Assembly (NCBI GenBank): GCA_012729635.1
Contig: JAAYCT010000040.1
Span: forward strand, 1-45,893
DNA: 45,893 nucleotides
Direction: 5' to 3'
From: Clostridiaceae bacterium
Lineage (GTDB): Bacteria > Bacillota > Clostridia > Saccharofermentanales > Saccharofermentanaceae
A program made the position numbers and the translations under genes. Below, in pieces: positions 32,732-40,411 of this stretch (positions are counted from its first letter, which is position 1; each line of letters begins with the position of its first letter). The notes under the pieces are model-generated. The model saw only the letters and a program-made list of their open reading frames with translations, did no database searches and was not told where the DNA came from.

Positions 32732-33862
32732 ATGAACGCCTATTTCGGAAAACAAAAACCCGTCCGGCTGATTGTGGTTTTACTCGCGTTAATATCTCTG
32801 ACCGCATTCGGTTGCGATAAGAATAAACAGGAAACATCGGTCACGACCGGAGCGTCAACGTCTCAGAACACGATCGAAACGACTTCCTTACCGGAGTTTG
32901 CGGCGCAGCCGAAAACACTGGAAGAAATGTATGAGCCTCAGTTGCTTGCGATCCTGAACCGGTCGTATAAAATCGGCGATAGAACGATATCCGCGGGAGA
33001 GTATAACTACTTCTGTGTTTCCGCTTTTCAGGAGATGTCGACATATGCTCAGTATGGTTATTATCCCGCAACCGACGCCGGCACGCTGAATCTTTCGGCT
33101 ACGTGTGATTTGACCGAAAACGGAGCGGGTACATGGGAGGATTATCTGGTCGAATATGTGCTTGACGATATCCGGTCCAACTACATTCTTTGCGAGCTGG
33201 CGAAAGAAAAAGGATTTTCGATTTCGGATGAAACGGCCGCAAATATTGATGCTTCCATGGCAGACATTATTCTTCAGGCCGAGTCATACGGATTGACCGG
33301 AGACAGCTTTATCGAGCAGTATTGCGGAGACCAAATGACGGTTGAGCGTTTTCGACAGATTATTGAGTCCTACTATCTTGCGGAAATGTTCTCCACGGAT
33401 TTCTTGGAGAACTATGAATTTTCGGAGGATGAATTGAGGCTTCCGACGGTTCGCCACATTCTTTACGGTGCTCCGAGGAACGGCCTGCGTGAGGAGGATG
33501 CTTCCGAAGAAGAGATTGCCGAAGCACTTGCCAAGGCAGAGGAAACCATTTCGTTGATAAACGGTTATGAGGACATGGTACTGATCGGAGATCAGCATAC
33601 CCGGGACGAAACGGCATTGGAATCGGCCGAGTACACGGTGTCAAGAGGAGAGATGGTCAAGGAGTTCGAGGAATGGTGTTTTGATCCGGCTCGGGAAATC
33701 GGCGACAAAGAGATTGTTCGCACGGACTTCGGTTTTCATGTGATGTACTTCGTGGGAACCAAGGAAGCCGATGAAGACCAGAAGGCTGTGATTGCCCGAA
33801 ATGCTCTCGGTGACATGATCAAGCAAATGGCCGAAGATGAGCGCTTTATGTTTTCAGAGTAA
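32732..33862 (+). CDS. PpiC-type peptidyl-prolyl isomerase lipoprotein (PrsA-like)
   Basis: Surface lipoprotein of 376 residues. The signal peptide ends in LTAFGC (Cys28) and is followed by a Ser/Thr-rich linker. A helical SurA/PrsA-like chaperone part runs from about 55 to 235. The parvulin domain follows at about 238-355: TVRHILYGAP at its start, a helix with an Ala/Glu run, and IVRTDFGFHVMYFVG at its end, which is the usual closing strand. Such proteins help exported proteins fold outside the membrane. The ATG at 32732 has AAAGGAG five bases upstream; the longer reading lies in the promoter. Followed by the alcohol dehydrogenase gene 62 bases later. Confidence 0.88.
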   Translation: MNAYFGKQKPVRLIVVLLALISLTAFGCDKNKQETSVTTGASTSQNTIETTSLPEFAAQPKTLEEMYEPQLLAILNRSYKIGDRTISAGEYNYFCVSAFQEMSTYAQYGYYPATDAGTLNLSATCDLTENGAGTWEDYLVEYVLDDIRSNYILCELAKEKGFSISDETAANIDASMADIILQAESYGLTGDSFIEQYCGDQMTVERFRQIIESYYLAEMFSTDFLENYEFSEDELRLPTVRHILYGAPRNGLREEDASEEEIAEALAKAEETISLINGYEDMVLIGDQHTRDETALESAEYTVSRGEMVKEFEEWCFDPAREIGDKEIVRTDFGFHVMYFVGTKEADEDQKAVIARNALGDMIKQMAEDERFMFSE

Positions 33863-33924
33863 ACGCCGACGGAACAGAAGGAAGAATGGACTACAGCGGT
33901 CGTATATGCATAAGGAGGAGCAAA

Positions 33925-35100
33925 GTGGATAATTTTCAGTTTTTCAGCCCGACCCGGTTTATTTTCGGCAAAGATACCGAAAATCAGGCAGGGACTCTTT
34001 GTAAAGAATTCGGCGCGAGCAAGGTTTTTATTCATTTCGGCGGCGGCTCCGTCGTTCGTTCGGGACTTCTGGATCGCGTTAAAAAGTCGCTGAGTGAGGC
34101 GGAGCTCGATTTCGTCCAGCTCGGCGGAGTGAAGCCGAATCCGGAGGATACGCTGGTTTACGAAGGAATCAAACTCTGCAAACAGGAAAACATCGATTTT
34201 ATTTTGGCCGTCGGCGGCGGCTCCGTCATCGATTCAGCCAAGGCGATCGGAATGGGGTTGTGCTACGACGGGGATTTTTGGGATTTCTACTCCGGTGCGG
34301 CGGTCCCCGAAAAAACGATACCCGTCGCAACCGTTTTAACGATTTCTGCGGCCGGCTCGGAAGGATCCGAAAGCTCGGTGATCACCAAGACGGACGGGAT
34401 GTATAAAAGAGGTTGTTCCAACGACGTCATCCGACCCGTATTTTCGATTCTTAATCCTGCTTTGACGCAAACATTGCCCGTTTATCAGACCGCGGCCGGA
34501 GCGGCGGACATCATGGCGCATATTTTTGAGCGGTATTTTACAAACACGAAGAATGTTGAGACGACGGACCGCCTCTGCGAGGGCCTCCTTTTGTCGATGC
34601 TGCGGGAGCTTCCCAAGGTTCTTGAAGACCCGGACGATTACGATGCCCGTGCGAATATCATGTGGGCCGGAACGGTGGCGCACAATAATATCATCGGTGT
34701 CGGGCGCAAACAGGATTGGAGCAGTCACGATCTGGAGCATGAGCTTTCCGCGCTTTACGGAGTGACCCACGGCGCGGGGTTGGCCGTGGTGTTCCCGGCA
34801 TGGATGAAGTACACGATGAATCATGATGTGATGCGTTTTGCGCAGCTTGCGGTGCGCGTTTTCGGTTGCGAGATGGATTTTTTCCATCCCGAACGGACCG
34901 CAAGAAAAGGAATCGCGAGACTGGAGCAATTCTGGCGTGCTTGCGGTCTTCCGATCCGCATGGAAGAAATCGGCGGAAAAAAAGACGACATTCCGTATCT
35001 TGTCGGGCATCTTGAGTTAAACGGGGGAACCCTCGGAAGCTTTGTACCGATCGGTGAAGCGGAGGCCGCTGAAATCTACGGAATGATGTTTGAAAAATAA
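33925..35100 (+). CDS. Iron-containing alcohol dehydrogenase (BdhA/YqhD-like)
   Basis: Cytoplasmic oxidoreductase of 391 residues that reduces aldehydes to alcohols, probably with NADPH. The family start (FSPTRFIFGKDTE), the nucleotide loop AVGGGSVIDSAKAIG near residue 95 and the metal-binding Asp and His residues in GAADIMAHIFERYF and THGAGLAVVFPAWM are all present. It resembles the butanol dehydrogenase/YqhD subgroup. The GTG at 33925 was chosen because AAGGAGGAG lies five bases before it; an ATG at 33886 has no RBS. The strong hairpin at 35144 ends the unit. It fits a fermentative anaerobe. Confidence 0.92.
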   Translation: MDNFQFFSPTRFIFGKDTENQAGTLCKEFGASKVFIHFGGGSVVRSGLLDRVKKSLSEAELDFVQLGGVKPNPEDTLVYEGIKLCKQENIDFILAVGGGSVIDSAKAIGMGLCYDGDFWDFYSGAAVPEKTIPVATVLTISAAGSEGSESSVITKTDGMYKRGCSNDVIRPVFSILNPALTQTLPVYQTAAGAADIMAHIFERYFTNTKNVETTDRLCEGLLLSMLRELPKVLEDPDDYDARANIMWAGTVAHNNIIGVGRKQDWSSHDLEHELSALYGVTHGAGLAVVFPAWMKYTMNHDVMRFAQLAVRVFGCEMDFFHPERTARKGIARLEQFWRACGLPIRMEEIGGKKDDIPYLVGHLELNGGTLGSFVPIGEAEAAEIYGMMFEK

Positions 35101-35143
35101 CGGCGAAAGACAAGCCGAGTGAGTTTTTAGAATCGTTGAAAGA

Positions 35144-35187
35144 CCGCCCGGGAAAGGATGAACGAGTCCTTTTCCGGGCGGCTTTTT
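35144..35187 (+). terminator. Strong intrinsic terminator before the gat genes
   Basis: A 15-base left arm CCGCCCGGGAAAGGA (35144-35158) pairs with TCCTTTTCCGGGCGG (35167-35181), with one G-T pair, around an eight-base loop. Five T follow after a single C. It separates the alcohol dehydrogenase transcript from the gatCAB region. Confidence 0.85.
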
Positions 35188-35188
35188 C

Positions 35189-35217
35189 TTGCGTTCGCCG
35201 AATGTCCGTGATAAAAT
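35189..35217 (+). promoter_or_regulatory. Predicted promoter of the double gatCAB operon
   Basis: TTGCGT (35189-35194) and TAAAAT (35212-35217) lie 17 bases apart, with TGA directly before the -10. It begins immediately after the terminator and stands 63 bases before the first gatC start. No other good promoter was seen between here and 41847, so it may drive all six gat genes. Confidence 0.6.
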
Positions 35218-35280
35218 TTCTAGGTTACGGAGATTGGTTTTTCGGGCGATGTTTTATCGGTCGGTTCGGAGGGATCAAGC

Positions 35281-35568
35281 GTGAGATTTACACCGGAAGT
35301 GCTTTTGGATTTAGAAGAGCAAAGCAAAATCAGGCTGTCGGATGAGCGGCGTGAAAAAGTCGCATCGGAGATGGAGGCGTTTCTGGAGTGTGTCGATGCG
35401 ATGAAAAAAACGGACACGGAAGGCATGGAGCCGCTGTACCACATTTTCCCGACAACCAATGTTTTTCGCGAGGATGAGGTCACGAATACGAATCGGAGAG
35501 AAGAGCTTCTTGAAAATGCGCCGGATCAAAAGGACGGATATTTTAAAGTTCCGGTAACCTTGGAATAA
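35281..35568 (+). CDS. gatC: Aspartyl/glutamyl-tRNA amidotransferase subunit C, copy 1
   Basis: Small subunit of 95 residues that wraps around GatA and GatB and stabilises the transamidosome. The family pattern is clear: an N-terminal helix with EEQSKIRLSDER, a middle helix, MEPLYHIFPTTNVFREDEV and the closing Gly-Tyr-Phe-Lys-Val-Pro. It is only distantly similar to the second GatC (copy at 38498) in its first helix. The GTG at 35281 has GGAGG eight bases upstream. It heads the first gatC-gatA-gatB set. Since GatA of this set lacks its catalytic triad, this GatC belongs to an unusual complex, or can also pair with the second set. Confidence 0.9.
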   Translation: MRFTPEVLLDLEEQSKIRLSDERREKVASEMEAFLECVDAMKKTDTEGMEPLYHIFPTTNVFREDEVTNTNRREELLENAPDQKDGYFKVPVTLE

Positions 35569-35600
35569 AGCGTTCCCGGCCCGGGAAAGGGAATAACCAG

Positions 35601-37055
35601 ATGAGTATCAGCAGACAAAACGTCGAAACCGCCCGGAAGACGGGACAGGAATTTCGAAGCGGAGCCGTTCCAATTTCGGAACATATCGAAAAAACGATTT
35701 CCGGGATCCAAAAAGAGGAGCCCCGTAACCATTGTTTCGTTACGCTTTTCGAGGAACAGGCACACAAAGCGGCAATCAGAGTGGCGCAAAAGCTCCGTTC
35801 AAAAGAAGATTGCTCTTTATTGGCGGGCGTACCCGTCGGTGTTGATGATACGATGATGACCCGGGGAAGGCGTACGACTTGCGGCTCCGGAACACTGGAA
35901 CATTTTATTCCGACCTTTTCGGCGACCGCGGTTCAGAAACTGGAAGACGCCGGTATGATTATTGTCGGAAAACTCAATACCGATGAGTTCTCAATGGGAT
36001 CCTTGACGCAGACTTCATTTTTCGGTCCGACGAGCCATCCCGCGGATGAGACACGGGTTGCGGGCGCGGCGGCCGCCGCCGTAGCCTCCGGGGTGATTTC
36101 CTGTGCGTTGGCGTCGGATACCGGCGGGGCTCTGAGGCAGGCGAGCGCGGGATGCGGCGTTTGCGGAATCCGTCCGACTTACGGAGCGGTTTCCAGACTG
36201 GGTCTGGCCGCTTTTGCTTCGTCGATGGATCAAATCGGCCCGATCGCTTCGGATATCCGGGATTGTGCCGAAATTCTGAATATCATCTCGGGGAAGGATC
36301 CTTGCGATTCGACCTCCGTTGAAATCGATAAAATCGACCTTTCCCGAATTGACTCGTTCTCGCTTTCCGGTCTTCGCATCGGGATTCCCTCCGTGTTTTT
36401 CGAGTCGGATACGGATCCTTTCGTGAAAGCGTCTTTTCATGAGGCGCTCGACGCGCTTCGGTCGGAAGGAGCGGTAACGGAAACGTTTTCTTTGAAAGGT
36501 CTCGACCAGGCTGTCGCGGCATACGCGGTAATATCCTGTGCGGAAGCCTCCGCAAATCTTTCAAGGATTGACGGAATCAAGTACGGTTTTCGTGCACCGG
36601 AGGCGAAGACTCTTTCGGAGGTGTATGAGAGGACAAGAAGCGTCGGATTCGGATCGGACGCGCAAAAAAGAATCATGCTCGGCAACTATTTTTTGTCGGC
36701 CGAGCGATATGAAGAATATTATCTCCGGGCTCTTCGCGTAAAGGCTCTGATTGCCAAAGGCTTCGCATCGGCATTTAGACGCTACGATGTGATCCTTTCC
36801 CCGGTATCCCCTTCTCTTGCGCCGAAAAAGGAACCTTACGATACGCTTTCGATGTTTGAGGAGGATTTTTTTACGGTTCCTGCTTCTCTGGCGGGACTTC
36901 CCGCCGCTTCCGTCCCCTGCGGGAAAAATCCCGACGGCCTGTCCGTCGGTCTTCAGATGATCGGGCCGCATTTTTCGGAAGCGAAAATTGTCGGCGCGGC
37001 CGACGCGTTTCTGCGCATTGGCGGGGGCCAAAAAACGCAAGGGGGGCAAAAGTAA
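35601..37055 (+). CDS. gatA: GatA-like protein, copy 1, without its amidase triad
   Basis: Full-length GatA homologue of 484 residues (usual about 485). In active GatA the amidase signature uses Lys, cis-Ser and Ser to release ammonia from glutamine. Here the Lys of AIKDN is Asp82 (G-V-D-D-T), the Gly/Ser loop GGSSGG is replaced by an alanine stretch (VAGAAAAAVA, 152-161) with a four-residue deletion, and the nucleophile Ser of SDTGGS is Ala176 (SDTGGALRQ). All other blocks are well kept: TTCGSGTLEHFIP, GKLNTDEFSMGS, SSMDQIGPIASD, RIMLGNYFLS and GLPAASVPCG. There is no frameshift or stop. So it looks like a conserved pseudoenzyme, not a decaying gene. It lies between gatC1 and gatB1 with short gaps. 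Possible roles: scaffold, ammonia from another source, or regulation. Confidence 0.92.
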   Translation: MSISRQNVETARKTGQEFRSGAVPISEHIEKTISGIQKEEPRNHCFVTLFEEQAHKAAIRVAQKLRSKEDCSLLAGVPVGVDDTMMTRGRRTTCGSGTLEHFIPTFSATAVQKLEDAGMIIVGKLNTDEFSMGSLTQTSFFGPTSHPADETRVAGAAAAAVASGVISCALASDTGGALRQASAGCGVCGIRPTYGAVSRLGLAAFASSMDQIGPIASDIRDCAEILNIISGKDPCDSTSVEIDKIDLSRIDSFSLSGLRIGIPSVFFESDTDPFVKASFHEALDALRSEGAVTETFSLKGLDQAVAAYAVISCAEASANLSRIDGIKYGFRAPEAKTLSEVYERTRSVGFGSDAQKRIMLGNYFLSAERYEEYYLRALRVKALIAKGFASAFRRYDVILSPVSPSLAPKKEPYDTLSMFEEDFFTVPASLAGLPAASVPCGKNPDGLSVGLQMIGPHFSEAKIVGAADAFLRIGGGQKTQGGQK

Positions 37056-37058
37056 CGT

Positions 37059-38501
37059 ATGGCAAATTTTGAGACGGTCATGGGCATAGAGGTCCATGTC
37101 GAGCTGTCGACAAAATCCAAGATATTCTGCGGCTGTTCCGCGCGCTTCGGCGATGAGGCGAACGCACATGTCTGCGAGGGCTGTGCCGGGATGCCCGGGA
37201 CGTTGCCTACACTGAATCGTCGCGTCGTCGAATACGCGGTTCGAGCCGGTCTCGCGCTTAACTGCGAGATTTCACGCTTCAGCCGTTTTGACCGAAAGAG
37301 TTATTTCTATCCCGACCTCCCGGCTTCATACCAGGTTACACAGCTGTACCATCCCATCTGCAAAAACGGACATCTGGATATCGTGGCGGACGGAAAAACG
37401 AAACGCATCGGAATTAATCGCATTCATATTGAGGAGGATGCGGGGAAATTGGTGCATGATGACTGGGATGACTGTTCGCTCGTTGATTACAACCGATGCA
37501 GTGTTCCTCTGATTGAAATTGTTTCCGAGCCGGATTTTCGCTCGGCGGACGAAGTGGTTGCCTACCTTGAGAAACTGAAGGCTACACTGCAGTATCTCGG
37601 CGTTTCCGATTGTAAAATGCAGGAGGGGTCCATGCGGGCGGACATCAATCTGTCGGTACGACCGGTCGGAAGTGAGAAATTCGGGGTCCGAACCGAGATG
37701 AAGAATATGGCTTCGCTTAAATCGATTGCCCGGGCAATCGCCGGAGAAACCCGCCGTCATATCGATGCCATTGAGTCCGGTGAAACGCTGATTCAGGAAA
37801 CGAGAAGATGGGATGACAACAAAGGCTTTTCATTTGCGATGCGGAACAAGGAGAATGCGAAGGACTACAAATATTTTCCGGATCCGAACCTGATGCCGGT
37901 CATTGTGGAGGAAGAATATATCCGGGAGATCCGCGCGTCCCTTCCCGAGCTTCCGGAGGAAAAGAAGGCGCGGTATATCCGCGAATTCGGACTTCCCGAG
38001 TACGATGCGGACATATTGACGGGGTCAAGATACCTGGTCGCCGTATTTGAGCGCGCGGCGGACATTTGCAAAAATCCGAAGGAAGCCTCAAACTGGGTGA
38101 TGACCGAGCTTTTGAAATTACTGAACGACGCGCAGATGCAGCCGGAGGATATGAAGTTTTCTCCGGATTCACTCGGCACGATTCTAAATATGCTGACCGA
38201 AGGGAAAATTAACCGGGCTGTCGCCAAAAAGACCTTTGCCGAGGTATTCGAGTCGGATGTCGATCCCGTGGATTATGTGCGGAAGAACGGACTGATGCAA
38301 GTTTCGGACACCGGATCGATTGAGCCCGTAATCCGTGAGGTGTTGGACGCAAACCGGAAAGCGGTTTCGGAATATCTGGCGGGTAATGAAAAGAGCATTC
38401 AATTCCTGATCGGTCAGTCGATGAAGGCACTGCGAGGGAAGGGAGATCCTCAGGTGGTTCGGGATTTGTTAATCAAAGGCCTGGACGAGAGAAAGGGATG
38501 A
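37059..38501 (+). CDS. gatB: Aspartyl/glutamyl-tRNA amidotransferase subunit B, copy 1
   Basis: Kinase/transferase subunit of 480 residues that phosphorylates the Asp or Glu on misacylated tRNA and amidates it. Unlike its GatA partner it keeps the active-site motifs: GIEVHVEL (Glu and His metal ligands), the C-x-C and C-x-x-C zinc-type pairs (IFCGCS and CEGCAGMPGTLP), FYPDLPASYQ, the Glu-Glu-Asp of HIEEDAGKLVHD and the VRTEMKNMASL block. The tail domain with YqeY-like helices is complete. The gene starts three bases after gatA1 and its stop overlaps the second gatC by four bases (ATGA). So this GatB appears active although its GatA is not. Confidence 0.94.
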   Translation: MANFETVMGIEVHVELSTKSKIFCGCSARFGDEANAHVCEGCAGMPGTLPTLNRRVVEYAVRAGLALNCEISRFSRFDRKSYFYPDLPASYQVTQLYHPICKNGHLDIVADGKTKRIGINRIHIEEDAGKLVHDDWDDCSLVDYNRCSVPLIEIVSEPDFRSADEVVAYLEKLKATLQYLGVSDCKMQEGSMRADINLSVRPVGSEKFGVRTEMKNMASLKSIARAIAGETRRHIDAIESGETLIQETRRWDDNKGFSFAMRNKENAKDYKYFPDPNLMPVIVEEEYIREIRASLPELPEEKKARYIREFGLPEYDADILTGSRYLVAVFERAADICKNPKEASNWVMTELLKLLNDAQMQPEDMKFSPDSLGTILNMLTEGKINRAVAKKTFAEVFESDVDPVDYVRKNGLMQVSDTGSIEPVIREVLDANRKAVSEYLAGNEKSIQFLIGQSMKALRGKGDPQVVRDLLIKGLDERKG

Positions 38502-38827
38502 TACGGATGACCGACATTCATGAAGCTCCGCCGGAGCCCGCATCGATCGGCGCGGAACAAATCGAGTATCTGGAGCAATTGGCACGGATCCGGCTTTCCG
38601 GAGAAGAGAAGGAGCGGACCGCTCGCGATCTTTCGAAAATACTCGATTACATCGAAATGTTGGGCGAGCTTGATACGGAAGGAGTCGATCCTTTGTCGCA
38701 TCCCGTAACGACGGAGCCTGTTTTTCGAGAGGACAAGGCGGTCAACGACGACCGCAGGGACGCGATGTTGCGAAATGCCCCCGAACACAAGGACGGATGC
38801 TTCAAGGTGCCAAAGACGGTTGAGTAG
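38498..38827 (+). CDS. gatC: Aspartyl/glutamyl-tRNA amidotransferase subunit C, copy 2
   Basis: GatC of 109 residues, first gene of the second, normal set. Compared with the first copy it has an N-terminal extension rich in Pro and Ala before the conserved IEYLEQLARIRLSGEEKE helix. The central LGELDTEGVDPLSHPV and terminal GCFKVPKTVE match the family well. Its ATG overlaps the gatB1 stop (ATGA), which ties the two sets into one translated unit; an ATG nine bases later is an alternative start. Downstream, gatA2 begins 99 bases after its stop, the largest gap among the six genes. Confidence 0.9.
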   Translation: MIRMTDIHEAPPEPASIGAEQIEYLEQLARIRLSGEEKERTARDLSKILDYIEMLGELDTEGVDPLSHPVTTEPVFREDKAVNDDRRDAMLRNAPEHKDGCFKVPKTVE

Positions 38828-38926
38828 CATCCCCTTTCCAATGGATTGTCGAAAAGAACGGCTTTCGGAAAAAATCCGGAAGATCCGAGCGATACACCGA
38901 GCAAAACAAACGAGGCCGAAAACCGT

Positions 38927-40411
38927 ATGAAAGACGAGAACATTTTAAACATGACCGCACTGGAAGTCGCCCGGGCGATTCGAAGCGGTGATATAACGAG
39001 TCCGCAGGCGACGGAAGCCGTTCTTTCCGCAATCGAGGAAAAGGACGGTGAACTCAACGGCTATATTCGTGTGTTCGGCGATCGGGCGATCGCTCGCGCC
39101 TCCGAGGTGCAGAAGCAGATAGAGCGCGGAGCGCTGGACTACCCGTTGGCCGGTGTACCCTATGCGATTAAGGACAATATCTGTACCGAGGGCATACCGA
39201 CCACATGCGGGTCCAAAATGCTCGAAAATTTTATCCCTCCTTACTCCGCGACCGTTGTTCATGATCTGGAGAGGGCCGGAGCGGTATCGGTCGGAAAACT
39301 GAATCTGGATGAGTTTTGCATGGGATCCACCTCGGAAACCTCCTTTTTCGGACCGGTGAAGAATCCCTGGGACACAACCCGCGTTCCGGGCGGATCCTCC
39401 GGAGGAGCCGCGGCGTCCGTCGCGGCCCGTATGTCCTTTTATGCGTACGGCTCCGACACGGGCGGTTCGATTCGTCAACCGTGCTCCTACTGCGGAGTTT
39501 CCGGAATCAAGCCGACATACGGGAGCGTTTCCCGATTCGGGCTGATTGCGTACGCGTCCTCATTGGATCAAATCGGTCCGATCGGACGCGATATGTTGGA
39601 CTGTGCCGCGGCACTGAATCAAATCATCGGCAAGGACCCCGCGGATCAAACGACGATTGACACCGTACCGATCGATCTTTCCGCGGCATCGGAATTTTCG
39701 GGGAAGGGTCTTCGAATCGGAGTCCCGGAGGATTTTTTCGCGGAGGGCATCGATCCGGAGGTCGAGGCCGCCGTTCGCAAGGCAGTACATGTTTTTTCCG
39801 AACTCGGTGCATCGGTTACGTCCTTCCGACTTCCGATCGCACGATACGCCATACCGACTTATTATATTATCGCGTGCGCGGAAGCGTGTTCGAACCTTTC
39901 GCGTTATGACGGAATCAAATACGGCTATCGCTCCCAAAACGCGAAAAGTCTTTCCGATATTTACGTGATGAGCCGAAGCGAAGGTTTCGGACTCGAAGTA
40001 AAACGAAGAATCATGCTCGGAAACTACGTTCTTTCAAGCGGGTTCTACGACGCATATTACAAAAAAGCGCTTCAATCCAAGGCGTTGATTCGAAAAGCGT
40101 TCGACGAGGCTTTTGTGAAATACGATCTCATCCTCGGTCCGACGGCACCCTCGACGGCACCTCGAATCGGAGAGAGCCTTTCGGATCCGCTGAGGATGTA
40201 CCTGAGTGATGTCTACACCGTTCTTCCGAATATCGTCGGACTGCCGTCGGCGTCAATCCCTTGCGGGTTTGATCGAAATAACATGCCGGTCGGTTTGCAG
40301 ATGATCGGACCGTACCGCAGCGAGCAAACCATGGTCGGAGCCGCTTGTCTTTTTCAGCGCTCCACCGCGTATCATCTGCGTTTTCCGGAGAAAAGGGGTG
40401 AGGACGCATGA
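38927..40411 (+). CDS. gatA: Glutamyl-tRNA amidotransferase subunit A, copy 2, active type
   Basis: Glutaminase subunit of 494 residues which frees ammonia for GatB. The amidase triad is complete: Lys82 in YAIKDNICTEG, cis-Ser157 in VPGGSSGG and the nucleophile Ser181 in SDTGGSIRQP. The spacing between them (75 and 99 residues from Lys) equals that of known GatA enzymes. Other blocks (TTCGSKMLENFIPP, SSLDQIGPIGRD, RIMLGNYVLSSGFYDAYY, GLPSASIPCG) are standard. The ATG at 38927 matches the usual N-terminus; a TTG at 38846 would add 27 residues that resemble no family member. It ends overlapping gatB2 by four bases (ATGA). This copy can serve as glutaminase for either GatB. Confidence 0.95.
   Translation: MKDENILNMTALEVARAIRSGDITSPQATEAVLSAIEEKDGELNGYIRVFGDRAIARASEVQKQIERGALDYPLAGVPYAIKDNICTEGIPTTCGSKMLENFIPPYSATVVHDLERAGAVSVGKLNLDEFCMGSTSETSFFGPVKNPWDTTRVPGGSSGGAAASVAARMSFYAYGSDTGGSIRQPCSYCGVSGIKPTYGSVSRFGLIAYASSLDQIGPIGRDMLDCAAALNQIIGKDPADQTTIDTVPIDLSAASEFSGKGLRIGVPEDFFAEGIDPEVEAAVRKAVHVFSELGASVTSFRLPIARYAIPTYYIIACAEACSNLSRYDGIKYGYRSQNAKSLSDIYVMSRSEGFGLEVKRRIMLGNYVLSSGFYDAYYKKALQSKALIRKAFDEAFVKYDLILGPTAPSTAPRIGESLSDPLRMYLSDVYTVLPNIVGLPSASIPCGFDRNNMPVGLQMIGPYRSEQTMVGAACLFQRSTAYHLRFPEKRGEDA

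Noticed and set aside
35281-38501. First gatCAB set as a pseudogene cluster
   Set aside because: All three frames are full length with intact RBS and overlaps, and GatB1 and GatC1 keep their motifs; only the GatA catalytic residues are changed.
38846-38926. Upstream TTG start that would lengthen the second GatA
   Set aside because: The extra 27 residues do not resemble any GatA N-terminus, and the ATG at 38927 matches the usual start.
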